Assembly (NCBI GenBank): GCA_025175895.1
Contig: CM045996.1
Coordinates: 110,101,179 to 110,165,178 of the forward strand
Length of the DNA stretch: 64,000 nucleotides
DNA from: Wurfbainia villosa
Taxonomy: Eukaryota; Streptophyta; Magnoliopsida; Zingiberales; Zingiberaceae
Direction of reading: 5' to 3'
Translations under genes and position numbers: made by a program
Notes under the pieces: model-generated
Database searches by the model: none
What the model was told of the DNA's origin: nothing
The model's input: only the letters and a program-made list of their open reading frames with translations
In this document: piece by piece, positions 46,549-58,353 of the stretch
Layout: each line of letters begins with the position of its first letter
Position numbering within the stretch: the stretch's first letter is position 1

Positions 46549-48101
46549 TGATGAATGTGAGAGCGACCTCAAATCTCCGATGAGGATCATCGAGGAATCG
46601 AAGCGCGTGCTCATGCTCAACGACTGCAAGTGCATAAATGTCAAGTAATAAAAGATTATCGATCCCACAGAGACTGAGATTCGAATACCGTTTGTACAAT
46701 GGATGTTGTTGTTCAAAGTTAATATCCTTAGAGTATGGGTTGCGAGGTTGACGGTAGTCCTAACTCAAGTACGGTGTCACTTGGAGGAAGAGAAGGTTGG
46801 TTCGAAGTTCTCTAAAAGGATTCTAGGACTTCGATTTCACTTGTGCATCATGGAACATGCTATCAATTAGATGCATTGAGATCTCTAATTACGATCTTGA
46901 GAGAGGATCATCATGCATTTGCCCGATGAACTTTTGCTTATACCAGGAACTACCTATTCCTAACCAAGTTTCCCTTTCAGATCATCAGAGCTCAGGGGGT
47001 TGATACTGTTGGGAGCCCTCTGCCACTAAGGTCCCTTAACCCTTCTAGAGTTAATCTCTCCTACTTTGGGCCTTCTGTTAAGATAGGTTATTGGGGTACA
47101 AGGACGTCCTAATAATCCCTATGAAGAGGTGGATCATATTTTATATCCTACTTTATCATATTCTATCTTATACAATTACGGGAGGTAGGATGACTGCAAG
47201 GTTCATCATAGGTTCTTCTAGATTTTTTATACGAAGGTTGTCACCCTTTGTATCACCTATGTTCAATATAAATAGAATCAAGACGTAATCCTCATCGATC
47301 TCAACAACCCACAATGGCAAATAAAATCAAAAGAGATGACTAATTATTTGATCTAGCATGTCCACATACATAAGTTACTCCCTAATCCTAGAATTGAAGT
47401 ATCTACTCCATAGACAAATATGAATAAACACAAGACATCTTAAGAAAAGTAATTACAATGCAAGTAGAACAAGAAAATAAAGAGAGTACTTTCTGTCTGA
47501 TCCAATTTACGTGTCTTGGTTGTTCTCCAGATGTCGGAGCATCAAGATGGATCTTCTAGTTGATTCCTTCATCCCCATTGCGAGTCTCCGGTGCTTTTTA
47601 GGGCACCCTCTTGCCATCCTAGCCGTCGGGCCTCCCCTAGGGTTTGGGCGTGCCTTCTTAGTTATAGAGGAGAAGCCATCTTTCATTAAAATCCCTGTGA
47701 AAAACTAATTTGCGCCAACTCGGGTTGACACCACACGGTCGTGTGGCACGCTGGAAATCCTACCTCAATCTGGCTTCAGGGTCGAGCACGACCGTGTGAA
47801 TTTCACATGGAAAAGCCATGCGCCTCTAAACTATCTGGTAAATGCCTTCATTTCCTCTGGAGCATGCTCATGTTTTAGGGAAAACATGGCCAGAGCATGC
47901 TTGCCTTCCTTTAGCTCCAAAAGTATGTCATTTTACCTCAAAAATGTCATCCTACACATATAAATAGCAAGAGCAAATCTCCGAACTAGAAAATAGGAAA
48001 TGAATACAAAACATGAAAAAAATATACATGAAACATGTACGAAATGAAATGAGATATGTGCTAAAACTACTCCTAAAACCCTATATATTTTGCTTACGTC
48101 A
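46549..48101 (-). repeat. A10 5' LTR (1553 bp)
   Basis: Second copy of the A10 LTR, TGATGAATGT to TTACGTCA. Divergence from the 3' LTR is visibly high (many single changes per line), so A10 is among the oldest intact-ended elements here. Confidence 0.87.
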
Positions 48102-48106
48102 CCAGA

Positions 48107-48192
48107 CTATACCTTTGGACTTTCCTTGCCAAGTACCCATAACTTGGACTTTCCATTGCCAAGCCCCATGCTTGGACTTTCCAATTGTCAAG
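48107..48192 (-). repeat. S: SIRE-type LTR, fragment 3
   Basis: Three more units of the array (CTTGGACTTTCC, TTGCCAAG), lying between A10 and C11. Ends with TCAAG, the C11 target duplication (48188-48192). Confidence 0.75.
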
Positions 48193-50410
48193 TGTTGGGT
48201 TTCCGGCACCGCGGCGTGTGTGTGTTCGATCATGTTCCGTAAACATGAGCACAGCGGAAGCAATTAAAAAATAATAAATCTATATTTATTACAACACACA
48301 CAACACACGCATGCTATTACAACAAGTGTAGACATAACCGTAAATTAAAATTTGCAATAAAGAAAATTATCTACGTTATACCTTTCGTATGACATGTAGC
48401 GGGAACGGCATCAACCGGAATGATCCTCGTAAGAATCGTCTCTATCCGTATCCACGCCGAGCTCCTCGGGATGACTTCGCTAAGTCACGAGCTTTGTCTT
48501 CGTACGGGTTACTAGCCTCGTGTTGAAGACGACGTGATCGAGAGATGATCACGATCCGAATCCAAATTCGAATCCTAAAACGAGTTCTCAAAACTCGCTT
48601 CTCCGGAGAGGTATTCGTCAACCGTTTGACGAATCCTTCGTCCTCCACCTCAGAGGATTACCGGAGATAAAATCCCCGGTAAGTTAGCCGCCGTCGGAGC
48701 ACTAACCGTCGTCCAAACGACGCTCCGACGAGAGGAGGAGAAGCTGTCCAGAAAACTAGACAGCTTGGTGGAGGATATAGGCGCCGGCCAACCAAGGAAA
48801 GAAAACCTCACCTTGATGCCAAACCTATAGGGGATCACCGGAGGGTCGCCGGAGTGTTCACCGGCTGAAGCTTGGTCGCCGGCAATGACTTGGACGGCGG
48901 CACAAAGGATGGGCGGCGGCACTTAGGGTTGGGCGCCGAATTCACCAACAAGGGGTGGGCGGCAACTCTATGTTGGGCGGCCACAACTTCATTAGGGTTT
49001 TGGATTAGGGTTTAAGCCCTATTTTATAGAGAACTAATTCTCTTAATGGTTAATGGATCATATCCATAAAGCCCGTTAACCCGCTCCATTAAGATAAGTT
49101 AAAATAAACCAAACCATGATGGTTTATTTTAAGTTAAACGAACGAACCAACCTTTGGTTCATTCGTTTAATATAAACCAAACCCTTTGGTTTATTCTCAT
49201 CCATTGGATTAGAACCAAACCATTTTGGTCCATCCATTATGTCTTCATAAGACACGGCCCATCCACGCTTCCATTGCATTGAAACAATTTCATGCTGCGC
49301 TTTATGTTTGGTCCAACCAAACATAGTTTCTCTCGATGCGAGAATCTCATTCTCAAGCTCGTTTTAAATCCTTTGGATTACACTCGTTGTGCGTGTGACC
49401 AAATAGGTTCTCGGTTTATGTTGGCCGTCTATAATTAACCATTAATTATAGAGCGATCATGAGTGGCACCTAGTAGTACATCATGATCCCCAATTAACCA
49501 AAAGATCAGCGGTTGATCGAACTATTTACGAAACCCTTGATAGCTCGAATGAATCGTGCCCCATTCCCTTCACTCATCTTATACCCACTTGGTTCGGGAC
49601 ATGGTCTATTGTGTCGGTCCCACTAAGTCTGACTCGTCACACCTAGCCCTAGTATCATTTCCTCGTCCTACGGATTCTAGTTACTCCACATGTATCGAAG
49701 AGTACCTTACTCTAAACATGTAATGCTTTGGCCAAAGACTTTAGTAAAAATCCGACGAGAGGCCATGGGTATACATCTCCTCGCAAGCAGTGGTGAATCC
49801 TTTATAGGCTATTCAAACACCTTCGATCACTTCGACTTATACCCAATCATCCCGGGTCCACATCTCCTTAGAGATGTTTGCTTAAGATGTCAAAGCATAA
49901 GTCTCCATGATCAAGATGACTTGAATACCGCAAGTCAAAGGAACATCGCACTTAAGCCACAGTAAGAACTTCATTGACATATCTATATATGCAGAGAACC
50001 ATATGAAGTCTTACGGCTGGTCACTCCAATGAACTTGTTACCATAACTAGCATCCACGATTAACTCCAGACATCACAATGTCTCCAGCCAGTGAGAATCA
50101 GCTGCTTGGATACACCAAGGAGTATACCTCATGCTAGTCTCGACAGAATTGATGGTGTCCAAATCCATCAATTCATCGACTAGGGATAATTCCGATACAT
50201 CACAATTACACATGTAGAGATACTCACTAGTTGTGATCCAATCACAAATTCTCTCATGCTGTGAATCGTATCGTGGACATTCAGTAAATGAGTTTAAGAT
50301 CCAATCAAATACATAAAACATGTATACCCAAATAGTGAATCTTCATTTATCATATAAATGGTTCATACATAAGGCGATTGCCTTAGGACATCTCTCATAT
50401 ATTACTAACA
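48193..50410 (-). repeat. C11 3' LTR (2218 bp)
   Basis: Plus-strand reading TGTTGGGTTTCCGGCACC to ATTACTAACA. The same sequence brackets D12 at 55556-56108 and 61657-63316. Short open frames occur in both copies and are not genes. Confidence 0.93.
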
Positions 50411-50424
50411 GACTCCCACTTGGC

Positions 50425-50859
50425 CTAATGCCAATCGCTATGGTATCCAATACCATAAGCTCGAACATGACCCTCAAACTTACTTTGAGGTAATGCCTTA
50501 GTCAAAGGATCTGCTAAGTTCCTTTCAGTGGGAATTTTCTCGATTTGTATTTCGTTCCTACTGATGATCTCTCTGATAAGATGATAGCGGCGAAGCACAT
50601 GTTTGGATCGTTGATGAGACCTTGGCTCTTTCGCCTGTGCAATTGCTCCATTGTTGTCGCAGTAAACCGGTATTGCTTCAACAATGGCCGGAATCACACC
50701 AAGTTCATAAACGAACTTCTTGATCCAAACCGCTTCCTTTGCTGCTTCCGAAGCTGCAATATATTCTGCCTCAGTGGTAGAATCCGCTACAGTCTCTTGT
50801 TTGGAACTTTTCCAACTCACTGCGCCCCCATTCAAGGTGAACATGTATCGGTGAGACAC
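50425..50859 (-). pseudogene. C11 RNase H
   Basis: 145 codons open to the natural end: TLNGGAVSWKSSKQ, then E30 in TTEAEYIAASEAAKEAVW, D68 in YCDNNGAIAQAKEPRSH, and NLADPLTKALPQSK. The catalytic positions visible are present and this is the best preserved part of the element. The frame is lost just upstream (about 50860-50900). Confidence 0.85.
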
Positions 50860-51900
50860 GGAATCATCCTTGTCTGCCGGAAGTTGGCATCCGTATACAG
50901 CGTATCACCATGTCCCTTCTCCATATATTAGGAACACATCCTTAGTTCTTCTCAAGTACTTAAGGATCGTCTTAATGACCGCCCCAATGATCCATTCTGG
51001 ATCAGTTGGTATCTGCTCATGACACTCGGGCGTCGATACATCGGGCCTCGTACATAACATAGCATACATGATAGATCCTATTGCGGATGCATAGGAATCT
51101 TACTCATGCAAATCCTCTCTCGTCTTACGTGCGCGGACACATAGACTTGAAAGGTGTTCCCCATGCGATGGGCGATAACCTTTCTTGGATTCCGACATGC
51201 TAAACCTCTTTAGCACTCGGTCTATATATGTATGCGAAGACCAAGCAACCGTTTGATCTATCTCTATAGATCTTAATCCCAGGATGTAGGTTGCTTCTCC
51301 CAGTCTTTCATGGAGAATGTCTTGGATAACCAAACCTTAATTTGTAAGATTGACACATCGTTTCCTATAAGTAATATGTCATCGACATGCAATACTAGGA
51401 ACATTGCCTCCCACTAACCTTCTTGTACACACAAGGTTAAATGCGGATTTTGTGAGAAATCAAACTTTTTGATTCGTCTCATCAAAGCGGATATTCGACT
51501 CTGGATGCTTGCTTGATCCATAAATGGATCGTGATTTGCATACCTTGGTTTTATCAGCGATGTGAAACCCTCGGGTTTGTATCATATACGTCCTCGGCGA
51601 GTTTCCATTAAGAAAAATTTGTTTTCACATCCATCTGCCATATCTCATAATCATAATGAGCGCTATGGCGGGAGCATCGAATGGATTTAAGCATAGCTCT
51701 GAGCGAATAGGTTTCGTGTCATAATCAACACCTTGTTTTTGGCGATATCCTTTGCCACCAATCTAGCCTTATAGGTAATCACATTACCATCCATGTCGGT
51801 TTTCTTCTTGAAAACCCACTTGCACCCTATAGGCTTTATGCCTTGGTGGGTCGACCAAGTTCCAAACTTGGTTTTCATACATGGAATCCATTTCCGACTT
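50860..51900 (-). pseudogene. C11 reverse transcriptase, frameshifted
   Basis: Pieces in several frames: LGEATYILGL and TYIDRVLKRFSMSESKKGY (51100-51333), and GIKPIGCKWVFKKKTD (51687-51878). The catalytic box reads HVDD at 51378-51389 instead of YVDD. Many one- to five-base losses interrupt the frame, for instance around 51160-51330 and 51420-51500. Confidence 0.8.
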
Positions 51901-53290
51901 CATGGCACCAAGCCACTTATCCCTTCTACGAACTTATCGGCACTTCTTCATAAGCTGGTAGGCTCCTCATCATCAATGAGTAACCGTCGTTCGATTCACT
52001 TACGAGAAATCCATATCTCTCGGGAATGTTGCGTGTTCTGCGGATCTCTGAAGATGTGGTGTTACAATAAGTCCGGTAGATTGCTCATCACTATGAGTTG
52101 TCGGTGATGTGCTTCACCGGTATCTCATCAATGTCTATTTGAGTCTCTCGAGCCTCCTCAAGCTCAGCGACACTCCCCTTTGTTTTCTTGCAAGAGAAAC
52201 TCTTTCTCTAGAAACCACATGCCTTGAAACAAACACCTTTTGTTCCACGGGATGATAGAATTAGTAACCCCTTGTTTCCTTAGGGTATCAATAAATAGAC
52301 ATTTATCGGACTTAGCATCGGTTTATGCGATCTGATCACTTCACATAAGCGAGACAACCCCATATCTTCAAGTAAGATACATGAGGTTTCTTACTAGCCC
52401 ATATCTCATATGGAGTAGTTGAGACTACCTTGGTAGGCATTACATTTAACAAGTAAGCAATTTATGCGAAGTGCATAACCCCAAAGGACTTGGGAAGAGT
52501 CGCATGATTCATCATTGACGACCATATCCAACAAGGTCGATTCGCCTCTCGGATACACCATTATCTTTGTGGTGTATAGGGCGAGTCCATTGAGACAATA
52601 TGTCATTGTCTCTTAGATAATCAAGAAACTCTTGACTTAAGTATTCACCACCTCGATCCGATCAGTATTTTAATACTTTTGTCATGTTGTTTCTCTACTT
52701 CATTCTGAATTCTTTGAACCTTTCAAAGGCTTGGACTTGTGTTTCATCAAGAACACATACCCAAACCGTAGTGATCATCGGTGAAGGTAATGAAGTAGCT
52801 ATAGCCTCCTAAAGCTTGAGTTGACATAGGTCCACATACATCGGTATGTACTAGACCTAGTAACTCTCCCACTCGTTCACCTTTTCGGTAAAGGTAACTT
52901 AGTAATCTTGCCTTTTAAGCATGATTCACATGTATCGTATGAATCCAATTCAAACGATTCCAGAATTCCACATCGGTGTAATTAGGACATGCGTTTCTTG
53001 CTTATATGGCCAAGACGACAATGCCACATATAGGAGTCTATTTGATTATCCTTTCGAGCACGCGTGTTGCTCGCTTCGATATTGAAAATGTCCTTTGGAT
53101 CGTCCAGCGTATAAATGCCATTACTCAAAGTTCGGTTCCATAAAGTCGCCATTCAAAGTTATATAACAACAATTGTTACTAAGCGTTAAATGGAATCATT
53201 TCTATTTAAGCGGGAAATAGAAACAATGTTCTTTATTAGAGAAGGAACATAATAGCAATTGTCGGTTCAAGACTAGTCCACTAGAGCTTG
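51901..53290 (-). pseudogene. C11 integrase, heavily frameshifted
   Basis: Minus-strand similarity to Copia integrase is spread over all frames, with recognisable wording for the core (region of 52620-52850) and the zinc-finger/pre-integrase part (52880-53050). No open stretch is long enough to show the whole D,D35E triad. Confidence 0.65.
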
Positions 53291-53460
53291 ACAAATAAGT
53301 TCGATGGCGGCCGCGGCAACCTTTGCTCCATTGCCAACTCATAAATTTGACTCCCCTCGACAAGTCTTCTTCTATTCCTTAGTCCTGTATGTCATTACAT
53401 ATATGAGCTACACCCGATATCCAATACCCAAGTGTCTAAGGAAATAGAATGACAATCAAT
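53291..53460 (-). pseudogene. C11 protease with altered active site
   Basis: TWVLDIGCSSYM followed by a stop, near 53390-53430. The active-site triplet is D-I-G (53413-53421) where Copia proteases have D-T-G or D-S-G. VGNGAKVAAAAI follows near 53310-53345. Confidence 0.75.
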
Positions 53461-54290
53461 AACGAAGATACGAAGAGGATGGGGCATCGGATGCCTTCTT
53501 CTTCTTCATGGACTCAAGATAAATCTTGCAGTTTCTTCGCGGTGGCCTTCTTTGCCCACATGATGGCAAGTGCCCTTTATTTGGTTCTGCCTTCTTTGCC
53601 TTTTTCTTTCCTTTCTTCTGTTCTTTTGCCTTCCTCTTAGAACCTTTCTTTGAGGAATCAACTAACAGAACCGCCTTCTCCTCATGCTTTACAGAAGGCT
53701 CCACAGTCTTCAGCATATTAAGGAGCTCGGGAATGGTGGATTCCAATTTGTTCATCCGATAGTTCATCACAAATTGCGAGAAGCTCTTGGGCAAACAATG
53801 CAGAATTAAGTCAATACTTAACTCATGATCCGTCACAAAACCGAGGGTAGCTAGCGCTCGATGTACCCGTTCATCTTTAGCACAAAGCACTCTGAGGCGA
53901 ACCTTCTTGCATCTTCGTAGTGAAGAGGAGCCTAGAGACCTCGAACCTTTCGGATCTTGCTTGCTCATCGAACAACTCATGAAGATGGAAGACCATAGTA
54001 TTAGCATCCATATGCTCATGCTGCTTTTGCAGCTCAGGTACCATCGCCGCTAGCATGATGCAACTTCGCCCATTTCGAGAATCGCCACATGTTTACGATA
54101 GACCAACATTTAGTGCAGGTTGCATCGTCCTTAGACGATCGGGAAGAGGCTCTTCAAGGACATATGCAAGCTTTTCCGCCTTGAGAACAATTCTCGAGGT
54201 TTCTAAGCGATCCGAAGTTAGGCCCGATCGGTTTGTTCGAATCCAAAATAGTGCGCCAAATTCAAAGGCGTCATGATCAATTTATTGACC
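53461..54290 (-). pseudogene. C11 gag
   Basis: The 187-codon open stretch (53456-54019) holds LILHCLPKSFSQFVMNYRMN, ELLNMLKTVEPSVK and a basic KKGKKKAKKAEPNKG tail, the C-terminal half of Angela-like Gag. The zinc knuckle is scrambled by a frameshift (CGQRRPPRRNCK). The N-terminal part (54020-54290) is readable only in pieces. Confidence 0.75.
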
Positions 54291-55541
54291 TAGAAATACA
54301 AAAGCGAGCATATATGAAAATGATTTTAAAATGCATCAATATACATTTATAAATCCCATTCATTTTTAATTTCAAAAACCCCAAAATCACTTGGAGATCG
54401 TAGGTCCATCTCAGAATGAGGTGATATCCATCATAGATAAGAACAACCTTGGAGTGAGTCAACAAGCCATTCTTAGCTATGATGGTGGGTATCAAGTATA
54501 CGATTACATATCATGTATATGTAACTATCACAATGTGCTATCAACTAATTGAATGTTTACACATACATTGGGTTGTTAACACATTAACAAGTATGCATCA
54601 TATGCATAGCACCCAACTTCACCTCTCTTACATCGACCTTGGAGTGAGTCCAACAAATCGATGCTCCAAGTTAAAGCCGACCCATTAATCGCGAAATAGT
54701 TTTAATATGGTTAGGCGCATTCAACCAATTAGCTTGAGGCTTGGAGTGAGTCCAACAACCCAAACTAACGATTGACCTCGGCTCTTACCATATTAGAGTT
54801 AAACTATTCCAATGATTTGAACATGTTGAGGTTGGCCAGGGCTTGGAGTGAGTCCAACAACCCAAACAAGAAACAGAACTCTGGTTCTAACCATATTAAT
54901 GGAAGGTGTAGGCTTTAATATTGAGTTAGGGTTTTATGTCTCATCCTCTTTGCATGCAAATAACTATTATCTACATGGCATGGCATACATGGCATACATC
55001 TACATGTCACGACACGCATGGCATAATGTTATGCATCTAATGCAATTACATGGCATACAATTATGTCATGTACATAATTTCCTTATTTGTCATAACTATT
55101 TATGGAAATAAAATATGTTTAAGATTTGATTCTCCAAATCAAATCATAATTAAATTAGGAAACAAATTTCCAAATCTAATCACATATTTTATTCATAGAA
55201 TTATTTGATTAAGGAAAATCTATTTAGGAAACCAATTTCCTAAATCATTAAAACTACTTATGGAAATAAAATATTTTAAGATTTGATTTCCCAAATCACA
55301 TCATGATTAAATTAGGAAACAAATTTCCAGAATCTAATCAAATATTTTATTTATGGAAAATATCAATTTCCATAAATACTTCCAACTTTCCAAAAGTGGA
55401 AGATTTCCATAAATACTTCTAGACTTTCCAAAATTGAAAAATTTCCATAAATACTTCTAAATTTCCAAAATTTAGAAAACTTCCAGAAATACATTATGAC
55501 TATCGCAAAACCATTTTACGATTATGTCGAAACACAACCTG
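54291..55541 (-). repeat. C11 leader with direct repeats
   Basis: No gene. CTTGGAGTGAGTCCAACAA (first copy one base short) occurs at 54448, 54638, 54740 and 54842, the last three at exact 102-bp steps. TGGCATACAT-like words cluster at 54975-55060. From 55085 to 55500 AT-rich blocks repeat: a roughly 170-bp unit twice (GGAAATAAAATAT...ATTAGGAAACAAATTTCC) and a roughly 40-bp unit with TTTCCATAAATACTTC about four times. Confidence 0.8.
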
Positions 55542-55554
55542 GGCTCTGATACCA
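55542..55554 (-). other. C11 primer-binding site (initiator-Met tRNA)
   Basis: Plus strand GGCTCTGATACCA, one base from the LTR end at 55556. Confidence 0.92.
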
Positions 55555-55555
55555 C

Positions 55556-56108
55556 TGTTGGGTTTCCGGCACCGCGGCGTGTGTGTGTTCGATCATGTTT
55601 CGTAAACATGAGCACAGCGGAAGCAATTAAAAAATAATAAATCTATATTTATTACAACACACACAACACACGCATGCTATTACAACAAGTGTAGACATAA
55701 CCGTAAATTAAAATTTGCAATAAAGAAAATTATCTACGTTATACCTTTCGTATGACGTGTAGCGGGAACGACATCAACCGGAATGATCCTCGTAAGAATC
55801 GTCTCTATCCGTATCCACGCCGAGCTCCTTGGGATGACTTCGCTAAGTCACGAGCTTCGTCTTCGTACGGGTTACTAGCCTCGTGTTGAAGACGACGTGA
55901 TCGAGAGATGATCACGATCCGAATCCAAATTCGGATCCTAAAACGAGTTCTCAAAACTCGCTTCTCCGGAGAGGTATTCGTCAACCGTTTGACGAATCCT
56001 TCGTCCTCCACCTCAGAGGATTACCGGAGATCAAATCCCCGGTAAGTTAGCCGCTGTCGGAGCACTAACCGTCGTCCAAACGACGCTCCGACGAGAGGAG
56101 GAGAAGCT
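55556..56108 (-). repeat. C11 5' LTR, part next to the primer site
   Basis: Matches 48193-48745 with few changes. Ends with AAGCT (56104-56108), the D12 target duplication. Confidence 0.93.
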
Positions 56109-57289
56109 TGTTAGGGCAATCTCTTGCCGTGATATGGTTTTGATGGTGTGGCAAAGGGTTTAAGTTAGTTTGATATGTTGATGTGATATGTGCGTTGAAG
56201 TCGTGCAAGACTTAGTAATTCGCACATGGAACCGTGGCGAGTTTCACATCTCATGACTCGTGCCTTGAGTCGGTGAAGGATAGCTTTGCGGAAGCCGTGC
56301 GCTTGGAGCATCCGAGGGACCGCCGGACGAGAAGCTTGGAGTGAAGCCGGAGGAAGTAGACTTCGAGGCAAGAGGCCGAAGGAGCATTGCGAGCCGCGCT
56401 GATCTTTGCTTAGGGGCGTGGCGAAGCGAAGAGAACCGGCGAGGACTCAGAAATGAGTGGCGATTGTAACCCAGGAAGGGTAGCTCTTAGGTGAAACTTG
56501 GCCATTTGGCCAAGTGTCGGATGGGTTTTCCGACACGCGGTCATTGCCATGTCATAGCGATCGGCCGCTCAATCAGTGAGTTCGTGGTATACAAGCCGCC
56601 GGATTGTGGATCGGTGATCGCCAATCGTGGGCGGTCATTGCCAGACTCATCGATCGGCTATTGAAAGAGCGATCGGTAGTAGATAAGGTTCGACCGAGAA
56701 CCGTTCGTAGCCGGTAGGCGTCGACTACGGTCGTGATCGTGATGAGGTCCATCGATTGCCAAGAGTTCCGTTGGACTACAGCGGTCGGGATCCCGCGTGT
56801 TCGAGGCCGTTGTAGTAACAGTGATCGCGCCAAGGCGGCGATCGGTGATGGCGGCAAATGGGAAGAAGCTAGCCCTCTCTATAAAAAGAGAGGGTGTGAG
56901 CCTTTGAGAGGCTAATGCTCATACTCCAAACAATCTTCCTAGTGCCCCACAAGCTCTAAACTCTTCTTACTTGTCTTTACTTCAATCCTATTGTAAGAAG
57001 AGTGATCTTGGTTGTAAAGGTTACCTCCACCTAGCTTTGTGCAAAGGAGAGACCGATAGTGATTGGTTTTGGCGGAGTGATTCACCGTGGACGAATCGGA
57101 CCGTGGATTAGCGGCGTAGCCGTGAACCACGTTATATCTCGGTGTTTGTATTGCTTGTTTATATTTTTCTTGTCTTTACTTATAGTAGTATATTCCGCTT
57201 GCACTAACGTTTTGTAGACGAGCAATTTACGACGTCCAACGTACGAGGGCTATTCACCCCCCTCTAGCCGGCCATATCGATCCCCTACA
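56109..57289 (+). repeat. D12 5' LTR (1181 bp)
   Basis: TGTTAGGGCAATC to ATCCCCTACA, with CTATTCACCCCCCTCTAGC near the end as in E4. Near-identical to the 3' LTR except for 56290-56870, where many small differences cluster; that stretch is GC-rich with repeated GATCGG words. Confidence 0.93.
56873..56894 (+). promoter_or_regulatory. D12 5' LTR TATA box within inverted repeat
   Basis: CCCTCTCT, then ATAAAA, then AGAGAGGG: the 8-bp arms are perfectly complementary and hold TATAAAAA at their centre. The same is found in the 3' LTR at 61235-61256. Confidence 0.8.
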
Positions 57290-57291
57290 AG

Positions 57292-57304
57292 TGGTATCAG
57301 AGCC
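57292..57304 (+). other. D12 primer-binding site (initiator-Met tRNA)
   Basis: Exact TGGTATCAGAGCC two bases after the LTR end. Confidence 0.94.
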
Positions 57305-57353
57305 GAGGTTGCTTGTCACCGGACTAACCGCCGCAACAAGCCCTACATCAAAA

Positions 57354-58353
57354 ATGGCCGCCTCCAACATCCATCCTCCGAAGTTTGAAGGAGAATTCGC
57401 TTGGTGGAAGAAGCGAATGGAGGTATTTTTCGAAACGGATTTTGATATAATGATTACAATGGAATCCGGTTTCGTTTTGCCTAGGGATGAAGAAGGGAAG
57501 CCAATAGAGAAATCTAGGTGGACCAAGAGGCAAAGAGAGGAGCACCTTGCAAACTCCAAAGCCAAGCACCATCTCTACAATGTGCTCCCCCAACAAGAAA
57601 TCAACCGAATAGGAGAATGCCTAAGCGCCAAGGAGATGTGGGAGAAGCTAATTGAGCTTCATGAAGGCACATCCGAGGCAAAGCTAGCAAGGAGAGATCT
57701 CCTCCACTCCCAACTATCCAACATCAAATTAGAAAAGGGAGAAAAGGTAATTTCTTTGCATTCTAGATTCAAAGAAATTTTAAATGGACTAACAAGTGTA
57801 GGTGAGAAGCTATCAAACCGGGATATGGTAATGAAGGCCATAGATGCCTTTCCACGGTCCTCAAAGTGGAGCTCCATGGTGGACTCATTCTATATCTCAA
57901 AGAATTTAGAAGTGAGCACCTTGGAGGAGTTCTTCTCAACAATGGAACTCCAGAAACTAGGCTTGAGGAATACAAGAGGAGCCTAAAATTCAACCCTCAA
58001 GAGGAGTAGCACTATTGGCAAGTAAGGGGAAGAAGAAGATGAAAATCCCCTCCTCCTCCGATGACGAAGCGTCTTCCTCCTCCTCCATGGATAGCACCGA
58101 AGAAGCCTACATGGTAAGGAGGGTAAGACGTGCATTTAAGAATTTTAGATTTGATAAATCTAATGATAGGATGAGAAGACCAAGGGGGAAGGTCATATGC
58201 TACAATTGCCAAGGAGAAGGGCACATAAGGGACAATTGTCCTCTCCTAAACAAGAGCAAGGAAGAAAGGAACAAGAAAGAAGAAAAGAAGAAGAAAAAGG
58301 GAGCAAGAAAAGAAGGAAGAGGAGAAGAAAACAAAGGAGAAGGGAAAGGCTAA
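57354..58353 (+). pseudogene. gag: D12 Gag, capsid and zinc knuckle
   Basis: Starts MAASNIHPPKFEGEFAWWKK at 57354, the first ATG after the primer site (the frame is open a little further upstream but through the primer site). Capsid motifs QEINRIGECLSAKEMWEKL and IELHEGTSEAKLARRDLL match E4 Gag. A frameshift near 57955 and another near 58000 lead to SKGKKKMK, an acidic Ser-rich stretch, then zinc knuckle CYNCQGEGHIRDNC (C-X2-C-X4-H-X4-C) near 58198-58240 and a Lys/Glu-rich tail ending at 58353. Both shifts are single small indels. Confidence 0.85.

Larger units (their letters stand above)
40959..48101 (-). mobile_element. A10: gag-protease-only Tat/Athila-like Ty3/Gypsy element
   Basis: Minus strand; 3' LTR 40959-42531, 5' LTR 46549-48101, both with TGATG/CATCA-like ends. 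Flanks CAAGA (40954-40958) and CCAGA (48102-48106) differ by one base, an aged target duplication. The internal 4 kb holds gag and protease; RT, RNase H and integrase are absent and about 2 kb on the 3' side is non-coding. It therefore depended on another element for movement. The gag and protease wording is that of plant Tat/Athila elements. Confidence 0.85.

Noticed and set aside
54430..54870. Regularly spaced repeats as a CRISPR-like array
   Set aside because: Plant retrotransposon leader, only four copies, spacers themselves repeated and no cas genes.
6569..57304. TGGTATCAGAGCC sites as tRNA gene ends
   Set aside because: Each lies beside an LTR as a primer-binding site; no tRNA cloverleaf surrounds them.
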